From contig NC_134905.1 of the NCBI RefSeq assembly GCF_041734735.1, positions 9,851,786 through 9,915,785 on the forward strand: a stretch of DNA of 64,000 nt. Reading direction: 5' to 3'. A program made the position numbers and the translations under genes. This DNA comes from Babylonia areolata (taxonomy: Eukaryota; Mollusca; Gastropoda; Neogastropoda; Buccinidae). The notes beneath the pieces are model-generated. The model was given only the letters and a program-made list of their open reading frames with translations, did no database searches and was not told the origin of the DNA. Within the stretch, counting starts at the first letter, position 1, and each line of letters begins with the position of its first letter. Positions 62,401-64,000 of this stretch are shown here, piece after piece.

Positions 62401-63921
62401 TCCTTGGCAAAAATAGTGGTAGCTTTAGCCTGGGGAATCTCTCTAGATTCTATTCATAGCTAGAAACCCCATCTACGTCATGAAGCAGTCCTTTATTTGA
62501 ACGTTTTGGTTGGGTCACTGTCCAAGTGTTTGCCTGACTTCTCTCCTCGCTCGCTCAACAAAATGTCGGACTGACGCCGTGCTCAAGACATGTGATCGTG
62601 ACGAACTAAATCAACCATGATTTCTTTCTTTAGCTGATGCTCAGAAAGAATTGAAGCGTAAATTCGAAGGAGAAGATAGAGATGAACATTTATAGGACGA
62701 TCTGATAGAAAATAAATGAATAATGAAGAGAGTGGCCACGATGCGACTGTCAGTGAGTGATGCCGGCTGTACAGATCTTAGCAGACGACAGATGACCGAA
62801 TTAGCAGCAGAGCGATAGTCTTGGCACGCAGCCAACGCGGTCTGATGAGAACTGAATCAAGTGACCGTGTGAGAGGGGTGAGGAGGAAGGGGGTGGAGAC
62901 TGAGGGGGCGTGGCCTCACATCCATCTTATCACTTGGAGAAGTCACAATGTATTGTGAATCAATCTCTTAAAATATATATATATATTGTGGTTGTTCTAG
63001 TATGATTTTGGGTTTGCAGATATCCATTTGTCCAGAAAATATTATGTTTTTGTGCAAATTACCTGACTAATGTTTGTAATGAACAAGTTGAAAATGTGAC
63101 AAAAAACAAAACACTGATTTCAAAACAACAGCATGTCACTAAAAATATATAAAATGGGAAAACAGCATGTGTTTTGTATTCTTTATTCATTTACCTTTCA
63201 GAAAATATATACTTTTATGGGTCTTTCTCCAATAACAAAGAGCACAGAATTTTTTGAAAATTTATACCCGTTTTTTGTGAAAAAACCCTGGCAAATAGAT
63301 TTCACTTAAATCTTATTTTCCTGGCAGCGAAAGGGTTAAAACACAGACCAAAGATTTTTTTTTTATATTAAACAATAAATGAATATTTTTAAACAGAAAC
63401 AGAAACAGGAAAAAAAAACACCCAAAAACTAAAAAAGCACATTTCATGACACAATAATACACAAACACACACACAAAAAAGAAAAAAAAAGAGTGGGGAA
63501 TTTGTTTTTCTAACATCATCACTCATAGCTCTTCCTTGGGGTGTTTGTTTTTCTAACATCATCACTTATAGCTCTTCCTTGGGGTGTTTGTTTTTCTAAC
63601 ATCATCACTCATAGCTCTTCCTTGGGGTGTTTGTTTTTCTAACATCATCACTCATAGCTCTTCCTTGGGGTGTTTGTTTTTCTAACATCATCACTCATAG
63701 CTCTTCCTTGGGGTGTTTGTTTTGCTTTAGGGTTGTTGTATGTCCTGTTAAAAGCCGTCAACAGAGTTAAAAAAAAAAAAAAGAAAAAAAAAAGTCACCA
63801 ACCCTCCGGATAATCAGATTCTGATGTTTCTCTGTTCATGCTTTTCTTCCGTGGACGATGGAACAACATATCGGCTTTTCTGGCAATGAACTTGTGAACA
63901 GCAGCTGGTAATGCTGGATTA
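7571..63921 (-). CDS. TTC14: TTC14 gene, 5'-incomplete (twelve exons in window)
   Basis: Minus-strand gene for a homologue of tetratricopeptide repeat protein 14. The exons read in order: a start like IARKADMLF, then IMPPLESFM, an S1-type fold ([14 protein letters not shown] ... RIFVSL), a linker with SLMRGLHG, three TPRs, a K/R/S-rich tail and a final short helix ([19 protein letters not shown]). This order and many residues match my memory of human TTC14 ([33 protein letters not shown]). Human TTC14 is about 770 residues; here the last exon alone gives about 1,408, so the tail is much longer. Splice phases agree at every junction except E3-E4, where one exon is missing from my reconstruction. 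The first exons lie beyond 64000. The biochemical role of the family is poorly known; S1 plus TPR plus an RS-like tail suggests a nuclear RNA-associated protein, which is inference. No competing gene identity fits. Confidence 0.93.
11799..12498. other. TTC14 intron, no feature seen
   Basis: AT-rich intron sequence between E12 and the piggyBac-type element. There is a short direct repeat near 12350-12395. No coding or known repeat signal. Confidence 0.5.
12499..13690 (+). mobile_element. piggyBac-type element, internally deleted
   Basis: Bounded by TTAA at both ends with matching termini: TTAACTCTTTC at the left, and TTAACTCTTCC reading inward from the right. From 12812 the plus strand encodes [20 protein letters not shown] and [18 protein letters not shown]. 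Soon after comes [24 protein letters not shown], the cysteine-rich C-terminal finger of piggyBac transposases. The DDE catalytic core between them is absent, so it is non-autonomous. It sits in the E11-E12 intron of TTC14. Confidence 0.75.
13691..14040. other. TTC14 intron, no feature seen
   Basis: AT-rich intron sequence with no recognisable element. Confidence 0.5.
14041..14245. repeat. Compound GA / GT / GATA / TA microsatellite
   Basis: (GA)n at 14050-14083 runs into (GT)n to about 14110, then short GATA words, then about 30 TA units at 14178-14240. It directly abuts the 5' end of the LINE fragment that follows. Confidence 0.93.
14246..14900 (+). mobile_element. RTE-like LINE, 3' coding fragment
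   Basis: Plus-strand frames contain [16 protein letters not shown], then [20 protein letters not shown] and [15 protein letters not shown]. These correspond to the post-RT block (QRCLRxILxIxWxDxxxNxEVL ... QLRWxGHxxRM) that is common in animal LINEs and also seen at 40550-40720. At least two frame changes split the reading. RTE is my best guess; clade not proven. Confidence 0.7.
15066..15116. repeat. (CA)n microsatellite beside the E11 donor
   Basis: CA-rich run starting about 13 bases beyond the preferred E11 donor; on the transcribed strand it reads (GT)n and supplies many GT dinucleotides. Confidence 0.9.
15129..15280 (-). CDS. TTC14: TTC14 exon E11 (acidic/serine linker)
   Basis: 152-nt exon, acceptor after GTCATCAG (plus CT 15281-15282). 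I place the donor at GTATGC (plus AC 15127-15128) because only a phase-2 end joins E12 in frame, and the join gives KKDSKKKRESG, close to EEKRLKKKRRKST of human TTC14. The exon encodes [50 protein letters not shown]. Just past this donor a (GT)n tract supplies many alternative GT dinucleotides, one of which is also in phase, so a slightly longer variant is possible. Confidence 0.85.
15363..15440 (-). mobile_element. LINE 3' tail, minus strand
   Basis: The reverse complement reads AAGCGCTTAGATTTGTCTCT, then GCACAAGATTCAGCGC and an (ATT)n-like end. It is the same tail as at 44560-44645, here in the opposite orientation. Confidence 0.65.
15480..15680 (+). mobile_element. LINE post-RT coding fragment
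   Basis: The plus strand reads [20 protein letters not shown] followed by [20 protein letters not shown]. This is the widespread LINE motif WxGHVxRxxxLxKTxLQGTxEGxRxRGRQRKxWxDNIxEW. Only about 60 codons remain. Confidence 0.7.
15770..16400. repeat. Degenerate triplicated block with GT/GC tract
   Basis: Three related copies, each with an ACACCCTTC-like start, a CAATCATCAT or similar word, and TGTAAAAAGAAAA followed by a GATAAG/GGTAAG word, near 15790, 16120 and 16300. The first is followed by a GT/GC-rich alternating tract at 15896-16013. Origin unknown. Confidence 0.55.
16477..16571. repeat. CA/CG alternating tract
   Basis: CA repeat with a central run of about ten alternating CG pairs, another Z-DNA-prone tract. 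Confidence 0.9.
16640..17160 (-). mobile_element. LINE C-terminal fragment, minus strand
   Basis: Minus-strand translation gives [40 protein letters not shown] and [20 protein letters not shown]. This is the C-terminal part of the family with the pattern LxxxxRSxIxSxLxFxxxAWFGN ... KLxRVINxASKIxG ... LLPSGRRxRxP found in many fish and mollusc LINEs. It is truncated at the 5' end. Confidence 0.7.
17230..17410 (+). mobile_element. SINE 3' tail
   Basis: Matches the tail module of the SINE at 24715-25245: CATGACTGAAGCCTGACTG, CAGCCTGCTGTG and TGTAAAGCACTTTGAGC, ending in a TGATAATAATAAT-like run. Confidence 0.65.
17616..17998. repeat. CA-rich simple sequence
   Basis: Impure CA/CACTACA repeats reaching the E10 donor; contains a run of eight or more C near 17750. 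Confidence 0.85.
18001..18115 (-). CDS. TTC14: TTC14 exon E10 (third TPR)
   Basis: 115-nt exon with acceptor after TGTGTGACAG (plus CT 18116-18117) and donor GTAATG (plus AC 17999-18000). It encodes [38 protein letters not shown], a third TPR equivalent to [20 protein letters not shown] ... AEDALQKL. It lies between CA-rich microsatellites on both sides; the acceptor side begins with a (CA)n run at 18119. Confidence 0.93.
18119..18160. repeat. (CA)n at the E10 acceptor
   Basis: About 20 CA units immediately 5' of E10 on the transcribed strand, where they read (TG)n. They take the place of a normal polypyrimidine tract. Confidence 0.9.
18163..18250 (+). mobile_element. LINE 3' tail fragment
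   Basis: Contains GTTTCAGAGTTATGCATGCC, GGTGTGAAAGCACTTT and CTGCACAAGATTAG, the tail seen at 44530-44645. Confidence 0.6.
18310..20493. repeat. 43-bp minisatellite array, part 1
   Basis: About 50 units whose plus strand carries CCAATCAACAACAGCC, AAACCCACAAGACACA and CAGAAAACTGT. A variant unit ending ACACTGACCAACAACC recurs at 18469, 19130, 19578, 19975, 20287 and 20341 (near-variants at 18835 and 19440). This gives a loose higher-order structure. The array lies in the E9-E10 intron; the I/Nimbus-type LINE at 20494-23689 interrupts it and it resumes at 23690. Confidence 0.95.
20494..23689 (-). mobile_element. I/Nimbus-type LINE, copy 1 (5'-truncated, fairly young)
   Basis: Minus-strand LINE missing its 5' part. 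From 23685 downwards it encodes a linker, then reverse transcriptase ([51 protein letters not shown], and the FVDD active-site box). RNase H follows ([58 protein letters not shown]). A C-terminal knuckle reads [19 protein letters not shown] followed by RNase H and this knuckle places it in the I group; Nimbus of Biomphalaria is the closest I can name. Only two in-frame stops (near 22491 and 22045) and one frameshift (near 20890) are apparent, so it is recent. The 3' end is a (TTTCA)n tail at 20494-20510, with a 34-base A run inside the 3' UTR. Confidence 0.9.
23690..23838. repeat. 43-bp minisatellite array, part 2, reaching the E9 donor
   Basis: Three more units of the same minisatellite. The last merges into the E9 5' splice site: CCAATCAACATCACTGACC at 23821-23839 is a repeat variant and contains the donor. 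Confidence 0.93.
23839..23961 (-). CDS. TTC14: TTC14 exon E9 (second TPR)
   Basis: 123-nt exon, acceptor after TTTTTTGGCAG (plus CT 23962-23963) and donor GTCAGT (plus AC 23837-23838). It encodes [40 protein letters not shown], a TPR that matches [20 protein letters not shown] ... NARKYLCQTLVERG in human TTC14. The 43-bp minisatellite begins within the first bases of the following intron, and variant repeat units copy this exon's donor sequence. Confidence 0.94.
24085..24445 (+). mobile_element. Chimeric SINE
   Basis: Same composition as the copy at 6185-6530: an A-type middle (GTCCCATGTGTAGCATGCAC, GTTGTCCCTGGCAA), a 27-unit GT run at 24228-24281, then the B-type tail (CATGACTGAAGCCTGACTG, TAGGCAGCCTGTGGTGCAAA). 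A second partial A-type middle follows at 24505-24650 (GTCCTGTGTGCAGCACACAC). Confidence 0.75.
24711..25350 (+). mobile_element. tRNA-derived SINE (type B), full length
   Basis: The head has a box A-like TAGCCGAATGG at 24719-24729 and a perfect box B GGTTCGAATC at 24763-24772, like a class II (Ser/Leu) tRNA. The body contains GTTATGGAAACAAGAACATA and GGAGTATGGCTGCCGACATG. The tail TTGTAAAGCTCTTAGAGATT ... GGTGCTATATAAGTA is followed by an impure ATACC repeat to about 25350. The tail resembles the LINE 3' end at 44560-44645, a likely partner. Confidence 0.85.
25370..25489 (-). CDS. TTC14: TTC14 exon E8 (first TPR)
   Basis: 120-nt exon with an acceptor after TTGTGGGCAG (plus CT 25490-25491). 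The donor is GTGAGT (plus AC 25368-25369), eight bases inside a weaker-looking alternative. It carries [57 protein letters not shown] is a canonical TPR helix pair (G8, A20, A27, P32 pattern), and [11 protein letters not shown] across the E8-E9 junction equals [11 protein letters not shown] in human TTC14. Confidence 0.93.
25600..25785. repeat. Purine-rich block then GT/GC tract
   Basis: GA/GGG-rich tract at 25600-25700 (runs of seven G), then an alternating GC/GT tract at 25718-25785, between E7 and E8. Confidence 0.8.
25890..25961 (-). CDS. TTC14: TTC14 exon E7 (start of TPR region)
   Basis: 72-nt exon with donor GTGAGT (plus AC 25888-25889) and an acceptor chosen at plus 25962-25963, because the codon split left by E6 needs one extra nucleotide. 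An alternative AG two bases further in would break the frame. It encodes [23 protein letters not shown], matching SEDDFASALRKKQSASWA just ahead of the first TPR. Confidence 0.88.
25966..26635. other. TTC14 intron, no feature seen
   Basis: Apart from a short CA run beside E7 (25971-26010), the E6-E7 intron here is unremarkable. Two similar 60-base segments near 26485-26600 form a local direct duplication. Confidence 0.5.
26636..27249. repeat. Head-to-head CA and GT dinucleotide tracts
   Basis: CA-rich repeat at 26636-26900, about 110 bases of mixed sequence, then GT-rich repeat at 27010-27249. The two arms are complementary and could fold into a long imperfect hairpin in the pre-mRNA, starting a few bases after the E6 donor. 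Confidence 0.9.
27255..27395 (-). CDS. TTC14: TTC14 exon E6 (helical linker, SLMRGL motif)
   Basis: 141-nt exon. Its acceptor follows GGGTGCAG (plus CT 27396-27397) and its donor is GTACCT (plus AC 27253-27254). It enters with one nucleotide of a codon and leaves with two. The peptide [48 protein letters not shown] corresponds to the SYENVMQSSLGF ... SLMRGLQ region between S1 and TPRs. Only about six bases of intron separate its donor from a long CA/GT dinucleotide tract. Confidence 0.92.
27440..27678. repeat. AT-rich minisatellite, part 1
   Basis: Units of 16-18 bp around ATGGTTTTATATTATGCT and TGGTTTTATATGATGCAA. The same array continues at 34154-34610 and 35265-35510; a LINE and a SINE separate the parts. 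Confidence 0.9.
28470..31500. other. Probable low-quality consensus block
   Basis: Compared with copy 1 of the same LINE, this part abruptly gains runs of G, C, A and T at almost every short homopolymer. Most reading frames are lost, while sequence on both sides (27679-28470 and 32354 onward) is clean. Mutation by age would not start and stop like this. It looks like a base-calling or assembly error block. Confidence 0.65.
31491..32353 (-). mobile_element. piggyBac-type element inserted in LINE copy 2
   Basis: Bounded by TTAA: TTAACTCACTCCATGCC at the left and TTAACTCACTCGCTGCC reading inward from the right. On the minus strand 31799-32089 encodes a 96-residue acidic peptide, [20 protein letters not shown] followed by [20 protein letters not shown]. 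It resembles the acidic N-terminal region of piggyBac transposases; the catalytic core is missing. Two perfect 16-bp palindromes GTCCGCATATGCGGAC lie at 32274-32289 and 32318-32333 near the right end. The element separates ORF1 from ORF2 of the host LINE. Confidence 0.8.
34154..34610. repeat. AT-rich minisatellite, part 2
   Basis: Continuation of the array at 27440-27678 with ATGGTTTTATATTATGC and GGCTTTATATGATGCAATGG units. Confidence 0.9.
34690..35260 (+). mobile_element. tRNA-derived SINE (type A), expanded copy
   Basis: The head GTGGTGACCAAGTGGTAAAG at about 34713 resembles a tRNA box A. A middle block CTTGAGTGGTGGTCTGGATG is duplicated (34796 and 34864) around a CA run. CA- and C-rich simple sequence follows, then the type A body (AAATTCTGTAGAAAAATCCA) and end (AATTTCACACAGAGACATCT), closing in an AATAC-like tail. 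It splits the AT-rich minisatellite. Confidence 0.75.
35265..35510. repeat. AT-rich minisatellite, part 3
   Basis: Further units of the same array (TGGTTTTATATTATGCTACA type), more diverged. Confidence 0.85.
35511..37389. other. TTC14 intron, little recognisable
   Basis: Contains a (CT)n run at 35738-35766, a long (AT)n run at 36963-37047 and a (CA)n run at 37337-37372 beside the E5 donor. Nothing coding or element-like is recognised between them. Confidence 0.5.
37390..37427 (-). CDS. TTC14: TTC14 exon E5 (short linker exon)
   Basis: A 38-nt micro-exon with a pyrimidine-rich acceptor (minus GTGTGTTTCAG, plus CT 37428-37429) and the strong donor GTGAGT (plus AC 37388-37389). It encodes [12 protein letters not shown] plus two nucleotides of an arginine codon finished in E6. 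The junction reads HYRRKLERF, equivalent to LPLYYRRSVEL of human TTC14. The small size makes it easy for gene finders to miss. Confidence 0.9.
37428..39190. other. TTC14 intron, little recognisable
   Basis: AT-rich intron with a (CT)n run near 38892-38920 and a CACACCCA-rich segment near 39000-39175. No element recognised. Confidence 0.5.
39191..39285 (-). CDS. TTC14: TTC14 exon E4 (end of S1 domain)
   Basis: 95-nt exon. The acceptor follows GGTTTCAG (plus CT 39286-39287). The donor is GTACGA (plus AC 39189-39190), a weak site. It starts with two nucleotides of a glycine codon and ends in phase 0. The peptide (G)[31 protein letters not shown] gives the last strands of the S1 fold; KRIFVSL corresponds to EKLAVSL in human TTC14. 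Its 5' phase requires an upstream exon ending in one nucleotide, whereas E3 ends in phase 0, so an exon of length 1 modulo 3 is missing between them. Confidence 0.88.
39286..40139. other. Intron with an unrecognised acidic open frame
   Basis: 39286-39715 shows nothing. On the plus strand 39800-40090 reads [20 protein letters not shown], with [20 protein letters not shown] further on. This is a short acidic stretch that looks like coding sequence but matches nothing I recognise. The preceding words CTCGCTCGCTCAACAA recur at 62548, inside the piggyBac-type element, so it may be a transposase N-terminus. Confidence 0.35.
40140..40953 (+). mobile_element. RTE-like LINE, 3' coding fragment
   Basis: The plus strand encodes [20 protein letters not shown], then with a frame change [40 protein letters not shown] and [16 protein letters not shown], and a final block to FENKR. 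This is the region from the end of the reverse transcriptase to the C-terminus in a common animal LINE family, better preserved than the 14246-14900 copy. A piggyBac-type piece follows at its 3' end. Confidence 0.75.
40954..41335 (+). mobile_element. piggyBac-type element, one end only
   Basis: Starts at TTAA with TTAACTTCTTGACTGCGC. It stays closely similar to 48451-48830, including [20 protein letters not shown] at 41219. It stops matching near 41335, so the rest is lost. It sits directly against the RTE-like LINE fragment. Confidence 0.75.
41595..42230. repeat. Degenerate tandem repeat with TGGTCAGCA core
   Basis: Three or four diverged units of about 150-200 bases. Each has clustered GTGGTCAGCAGTGGTCA-like words and a downstream ACATGACAA...CATTCTG segment (near 41600, 41800, 41990 and 42130). 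Origin unknown. Confidence 0.6.
43285..44720 (-). mobile_element. piggyBac-type element inside the gypsy fossil
   Basis: Closely related, in reverse orientation, to the element at 62278-63339. The right end is TTAACCCCTAGGCTGCC reading inward from 44720; the extreme left end is lost near 43285. The minus strand near 43930-44000 reads [20 protein letters not shown], presumably transposase N-terminal sequence. A LINE tail is inserted at about 44247-44645. A palindrome ATGACGAGTTATCTCGTCAT lies at 44681-44700. Confidence 0.8.
44247..44645 (+). mobile_element. L2/CR1-like LINE 3' end
   Basis: The plus strand encodes [20 protein letters not shown] then [11 protein letters not shown], the hallmark C-terminus of L2/CR1-like LINEs. 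A short 3' UTR follows (AAAGCACTTAGATTTGTCTC, GCGCTATATAAATACTATCA) and an (ATT)n tail. It lies inside the subterminal palindrome of the surrounding piggyBac-type element. Its tail resembles the tails of the type B SINEs in this window. Confidence 0.8.
45140..45210 (+). mobile_element. LINE 3' tail fragment
   Basis: TTACGCATGCATGTGAAGGA and GCACAAGATTCAGCAATATA followed by ATAAATACTG match the L2-like tail above, leading into a GT run. Confidence 0.6.
45206..45680. repeat. CA/GT microsatellites
   Basis: (GT)n at 45209-45250, mixed CA/TA repeats at 45395-45600 and (CA)n at 45634-45675. Confidence 0.85.
45929..46257. mobile_element. Foldback MITE, about 330 bp
   Basis: The ends are inverted repeats of about 53 bases with few mismatches: AAAGGAAATTTTCTTCTTAA at the left, and the same read inward from the right. 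Each arm carries GTAAGTATGTTAC pointing outward, so a near-perfect 5' splice-site consensus is present on both strands. No coding capacity. Superfamily not assigned. Confidence 0.8.
46265..46385 (+). repeat. Dispersed repeat, second copy at 53816-53905
   Basis: About 95 bases (TCAAACACATATATCACTTC, TATCAGCCCACAAC, TGTGGAATCAT) match the reverse complement of 53816-53905 at roughly 90 percent by eye. Identity unknown. Confidence 0.7.
46390..48450. other. TTC14 intron, one unclassified repeat
   Basis: Mostly AT-rich sequence without recognisable coding. 47320-47640 resembles 52850-53175: both carry a pair of words like AGGTTTCCTGGCATC and CGCTACCT, preceded by AATGCAC. They are two copies of an unclassified dispersed repeat. 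Confidence 0.45.
48451..50651 (+). mobile_element. piggyBac-type element with transposase remnants
   Basis: TTAA at both ends: TTAACCTCTTGACTGC at the left and TTAACCCCTTCACTGC reading inward from the right. 48720-48917 encodes an N-terminus ([36 protein letters not shown]). 49676-50240 carries the C-terminal part: [20 protein letters not shown], then [19 protein letters not shown] and the Cys-rich finger [20 protein letters not shown] with CLEDCFCKY. Most of the DDE core is gone, replaced by GT- and A-rich simple sequence (48920-49670), and the C-terminal part changes frame. Two near-palindromes TGACGTACG-N-CGTACGTCA-like lie at 48472-48490 and 48517-48535. Confidence 0.88.
49375..49632. repeat. 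(GT)n and poly-A inside the piggyBac-type element
   Basis: (GT)n at 49375-49414, G-rich stretch near 49500-49530 and about 26 A at 49604-49630. Confidence 0.85.
50652..51518. other. TTC14 intron, no feature seen
   Basis: Contains a short CT run near 50900 and G/A-rich segments near 50945 and 51175-51215. Nothing else recognised. Confidence 0.45.
51519..52238. mobile_element. TTAA-bounded MITE, 720 bp
   Basis: Both ends read TTAAGGCCAGACAC(A/G)GTAG inward, an inverted repeat of about 19 bases including the TTAA. A second inverted pair CTTTATTATAGTGCAGTGG lies inside at about 51833 and 51970. No coding. The TTAA and terminal pattern suggest a piggyBac-mobilised MITE. Small palindromes sit at the same offset as in the other elements: ATTTTGACCAAAAT at 51542-51555 and CATATG at 52206-52211. 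Confidence 0.75.
52239..53300. other. Unassigned intron sequence with decayed coding-like parts
   Basis: 52290-52450 reads [20 protein letters not shown] in one plus frame and 52494-52680 is a 62-codon open frame. Neither matches a family I know. 52850-53175 is the second copy of the repeat at 47320-47640. Confidence 0.35.
53303..53440 (+). repeat. Dispersed repeat with (ACTGAA)n tail
   Basis: A compact block starts with CTCAAGGCCTGACTAAGTGC, includes GGTCAGGCATCTG and ends in GAAACTGAAACTGAAACC. The short 3' repeat suggests a retroposed SINE-like or LINE 3' unit. Family not assigned. Confidence 0.5.
53441..58033. other. Unclassified repeat-like sequence, no gene recognised
   Basis: GC content is higher than its surroundings up to about 55900. 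It includes the repeat copy at 53816-53905 and several near-duplicate words in 55700-55860 (CTTGCACCAAGAGAGGGCAT and CTTGTACCAGGTTAGGGCAT with GGGTGCCTT-like flanks). I looked here for the missing TTC14 exon and did not find it. From 56000 to 58033 nothing is recognised. Confidence 0.4.
58034..58159 (-). CDS. TTC14: TTC14 exon E3 (first half of S1 domain)
   Basis: 126-nt exon, 42 codons, phase 0 at both ends. The acceptor follows GTGTTTTCAG (plus CT 58160-58161) and the donor is the good consensus GTGAGT (plus AC 58032-58033). The peptide runs [42 protein letters not shown]. The alternating beta pattern and the LLRDIDEL turn match the start of the S1 RNA-binding fold of TTC14 (GDIVIGRISSIREFGFF ... 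IMRDIAHLEI). The rest of the fold should be split between the unlocated next exon and E4. Confidence 0.92.
58160..59400. other. TTC14 intron, no feature seen
   Basis: AT-rich intron between E3 and the LINE at 59437, with TA/TG-rich words near 58320-58400. Nothing else recognised. Confidence 0.5.
59408..59436. repeat. (CA)n flank of the LINE, left
   Basis: CA run immediately before the LINE; continues at 61139-61165 on the other side. Confidence 0.9.
59437..61138 (+). mobile_element. LINE 5'-truncated, RT core to 3' tail
   Basis: A long plus-strand frame (to 60847) starts inside the reverse transcriptase: [39 protein letters not shown], then an active-site box reading FADN instead of FADD. 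It continues through [14 protein letters not shown] and [12 protein letters not shown] to a C-terminal [11 protein letters not shown] finger. The loss of the second catalytic Asp near 59825 and an in-frame stop at 60845 leave it dead. The 3' end closes in TTTCGACTTCGACTT at 61124-61138. CA repeats lie on both sides (59408-59436 and 61139-61165), so it landed inside a microsatellite. Clade uncertain. Confidence 0.85.
61139..61165. repeat. (CA)n flank of the LINE, right
   Basis: CA run immediately after the LINE tail and about 40 bases from the E2 donor. Confidence 0.9.
61208..61284 (-). CDS. TTC14: TTC14 exon E2 (IMPPLE motif)
   Basis: 77-nt exon with acceptor AG at plus 61285-61286 (minus TATTTTCAG) and donor GTGAAT at plus 61206-61207. 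It encodes [18 protein letters not shown] and then ICQDHFYE, matching the conserved IMPPLEQFMEIPS block just before the S1 domain in human TTC14. It leaves in phase 0. A LINE and a CA microsatellite sit immediately downstream in the intron. Confidence 0.92.
61709..62115 (+). mobile_element. tRNA-derived SINE (type A), full length
   Basis: Box A-like TGGCCTAGAGG at 61718-61728 and box B GGTTCAAATC at 61769-61778 give a tRNA-like head. The body reads CTTGAGTGGTGGTCTGGACG, then GTCCCGTGTGCAGCATGCAC and AAATTCTGTAGAAAAATCCA. The end reads GCGACGCGCTCTCCCTGGGG and AATTTCACACAGAGAAATCT, with an (AAATAC)n-like tail. The best-preserved copy of this family in the window. Confidence 0.85.
62278..63339 (+). 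mobile_element. piggyBac-type element, 1.06 kb
   Basis: TTAA at both ends: TTAACCCCTAGGCTGCC at the left and TTAACCCTTTCGCTGCC inward from the right. The plus strand near 62605-62690 reads [20 protein letters not shown], shared with the copy at 43285-44720; no catalytic core. Two copies of ATGACGAGATAACTCGTCAT lie at 62298-62317 and 62345-62364, with AAGCATGTATGCTT between them. Confidence 0.85.
63501..63725. repeat. 43-bp minisatellite, about five units
   Basis: Nearly identical units containing TTTGTTTTTCTAACATCATC and ATAGCTCTTCCTTGGGGTG; only one substitution is seen between copies, so the expansion is recent. Unrelated in sequence to the 43-bp array at 18310-23838. Confidence 0.95.
63803..63921 (-). 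CDS. TTC14: TTC14 exon E1 (N-terminal region)
   Basis: 119-nt internal exon. The acceptor AG is the plus-strand CT at 63922-63923, after a pyrimidine-rich tract (minus GTTGTTTCAG). The donor GT is the plus AC at 63801-63802. It enters with one nucleotide of a split codon and leaves with one, the G of GAT that is completed in E2. It encodes [20 protein letters not shown] and a basic stretch, ending in [19 protein letters not shown] corresponds to QKFISKKADLLF of human TTC14. Upstream coding exons, including the start codon, are outside the window. Confidence 0.9.
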
Positions 63922-64000
63922 CTGAAACAACACACAGGTCAATTATTATCATCCAGATTCTATTCAAACTTGAGTATATCAATATGAACAAGAACAAGAA

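Noticed and set aside
63501-63725. CRISPR-like array
   Set aside because: Units are contiguous identical repeats without variable spacers, in an animal genome; also true for the 18310-23838 array.

Overview
This is eukaryotic, intron-rich animal DNA, most probably from a gastropod mollusc. Reasons: a single vertebrate-type gene is spread over more than 56 kb of repeat-filled introns; the commonest LINE is an I/Nimbus-type element with RNase H, a group described from snails; and there are several tRNA-headed SINE families, many piggyBac-type elements and heavy CA/GT microsatellites. The species-level placement is inference.

The one host gene I can support is TTC14 (tetratricopeptide repeat protein 14) on the minus strand, from beyond the right edge down to its stop codon at 7571. 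I placed twelve exons whose splice sites and reading phases fit each other, apart from one gap. In transcript order they are E1 63803-63921, E2 61208-61284, E3 58034-58159, (one exon not found), E4 39191-39285, E5 37390-37427, E6 27255-27395, E7 25890-25961, E8 25370-25489, E9 23839-23961, E10 18001-18115, E11 15129-15280 and E12 7571-11798. They give an N-terminal region, an S1-type RNA-binding domain, a helical linker, three TPRs and a very long Ser/Arg/Lys-rich tail from the single 4.2 kb last exon.

Everything else is intronic or downstream repeat. Downstream (1-7570) lie a 2.7 kb GACA/GATA minisatellite and sequence with no recognised gene. The intron before E12 holds LINE ends and a piggyBac-type element. 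The E9-E10 intron is a 43-bp minisatellite split by a fairly young I/Nimbus-type LINE. The E5-E6 intron holds an AT-rich minisatellite split by a second, near full-length copy of that LINE, itself split by a piggyBac-type element. About 3 kb of this LINE copy (28470-31500) looks like corrupted base calling. The 18.7 kb E3-E4 intron is a graveyard of a gypsy-type fossil, piggyBac-type elements, LINE ends and unclassified repeats. The last 6 kb has a third LINE, a SINE, another piggyBac-type element and a small minisatellite.

The most interesting non-genic signal is a shared architecture in the TTAA-bounded piggyBac-type elements. A 16-20 bp palindrome is centred about 28-30 bp from the terminal TTAA, with a second copy about 45 bp further in. 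The palindrome sequence differs completely between lineages while the geometry stays. Also notable: a minisatellite that has amplified the 5' splice site of a TTC14 exon, and three LINEs that all landed inside tandem repeats.
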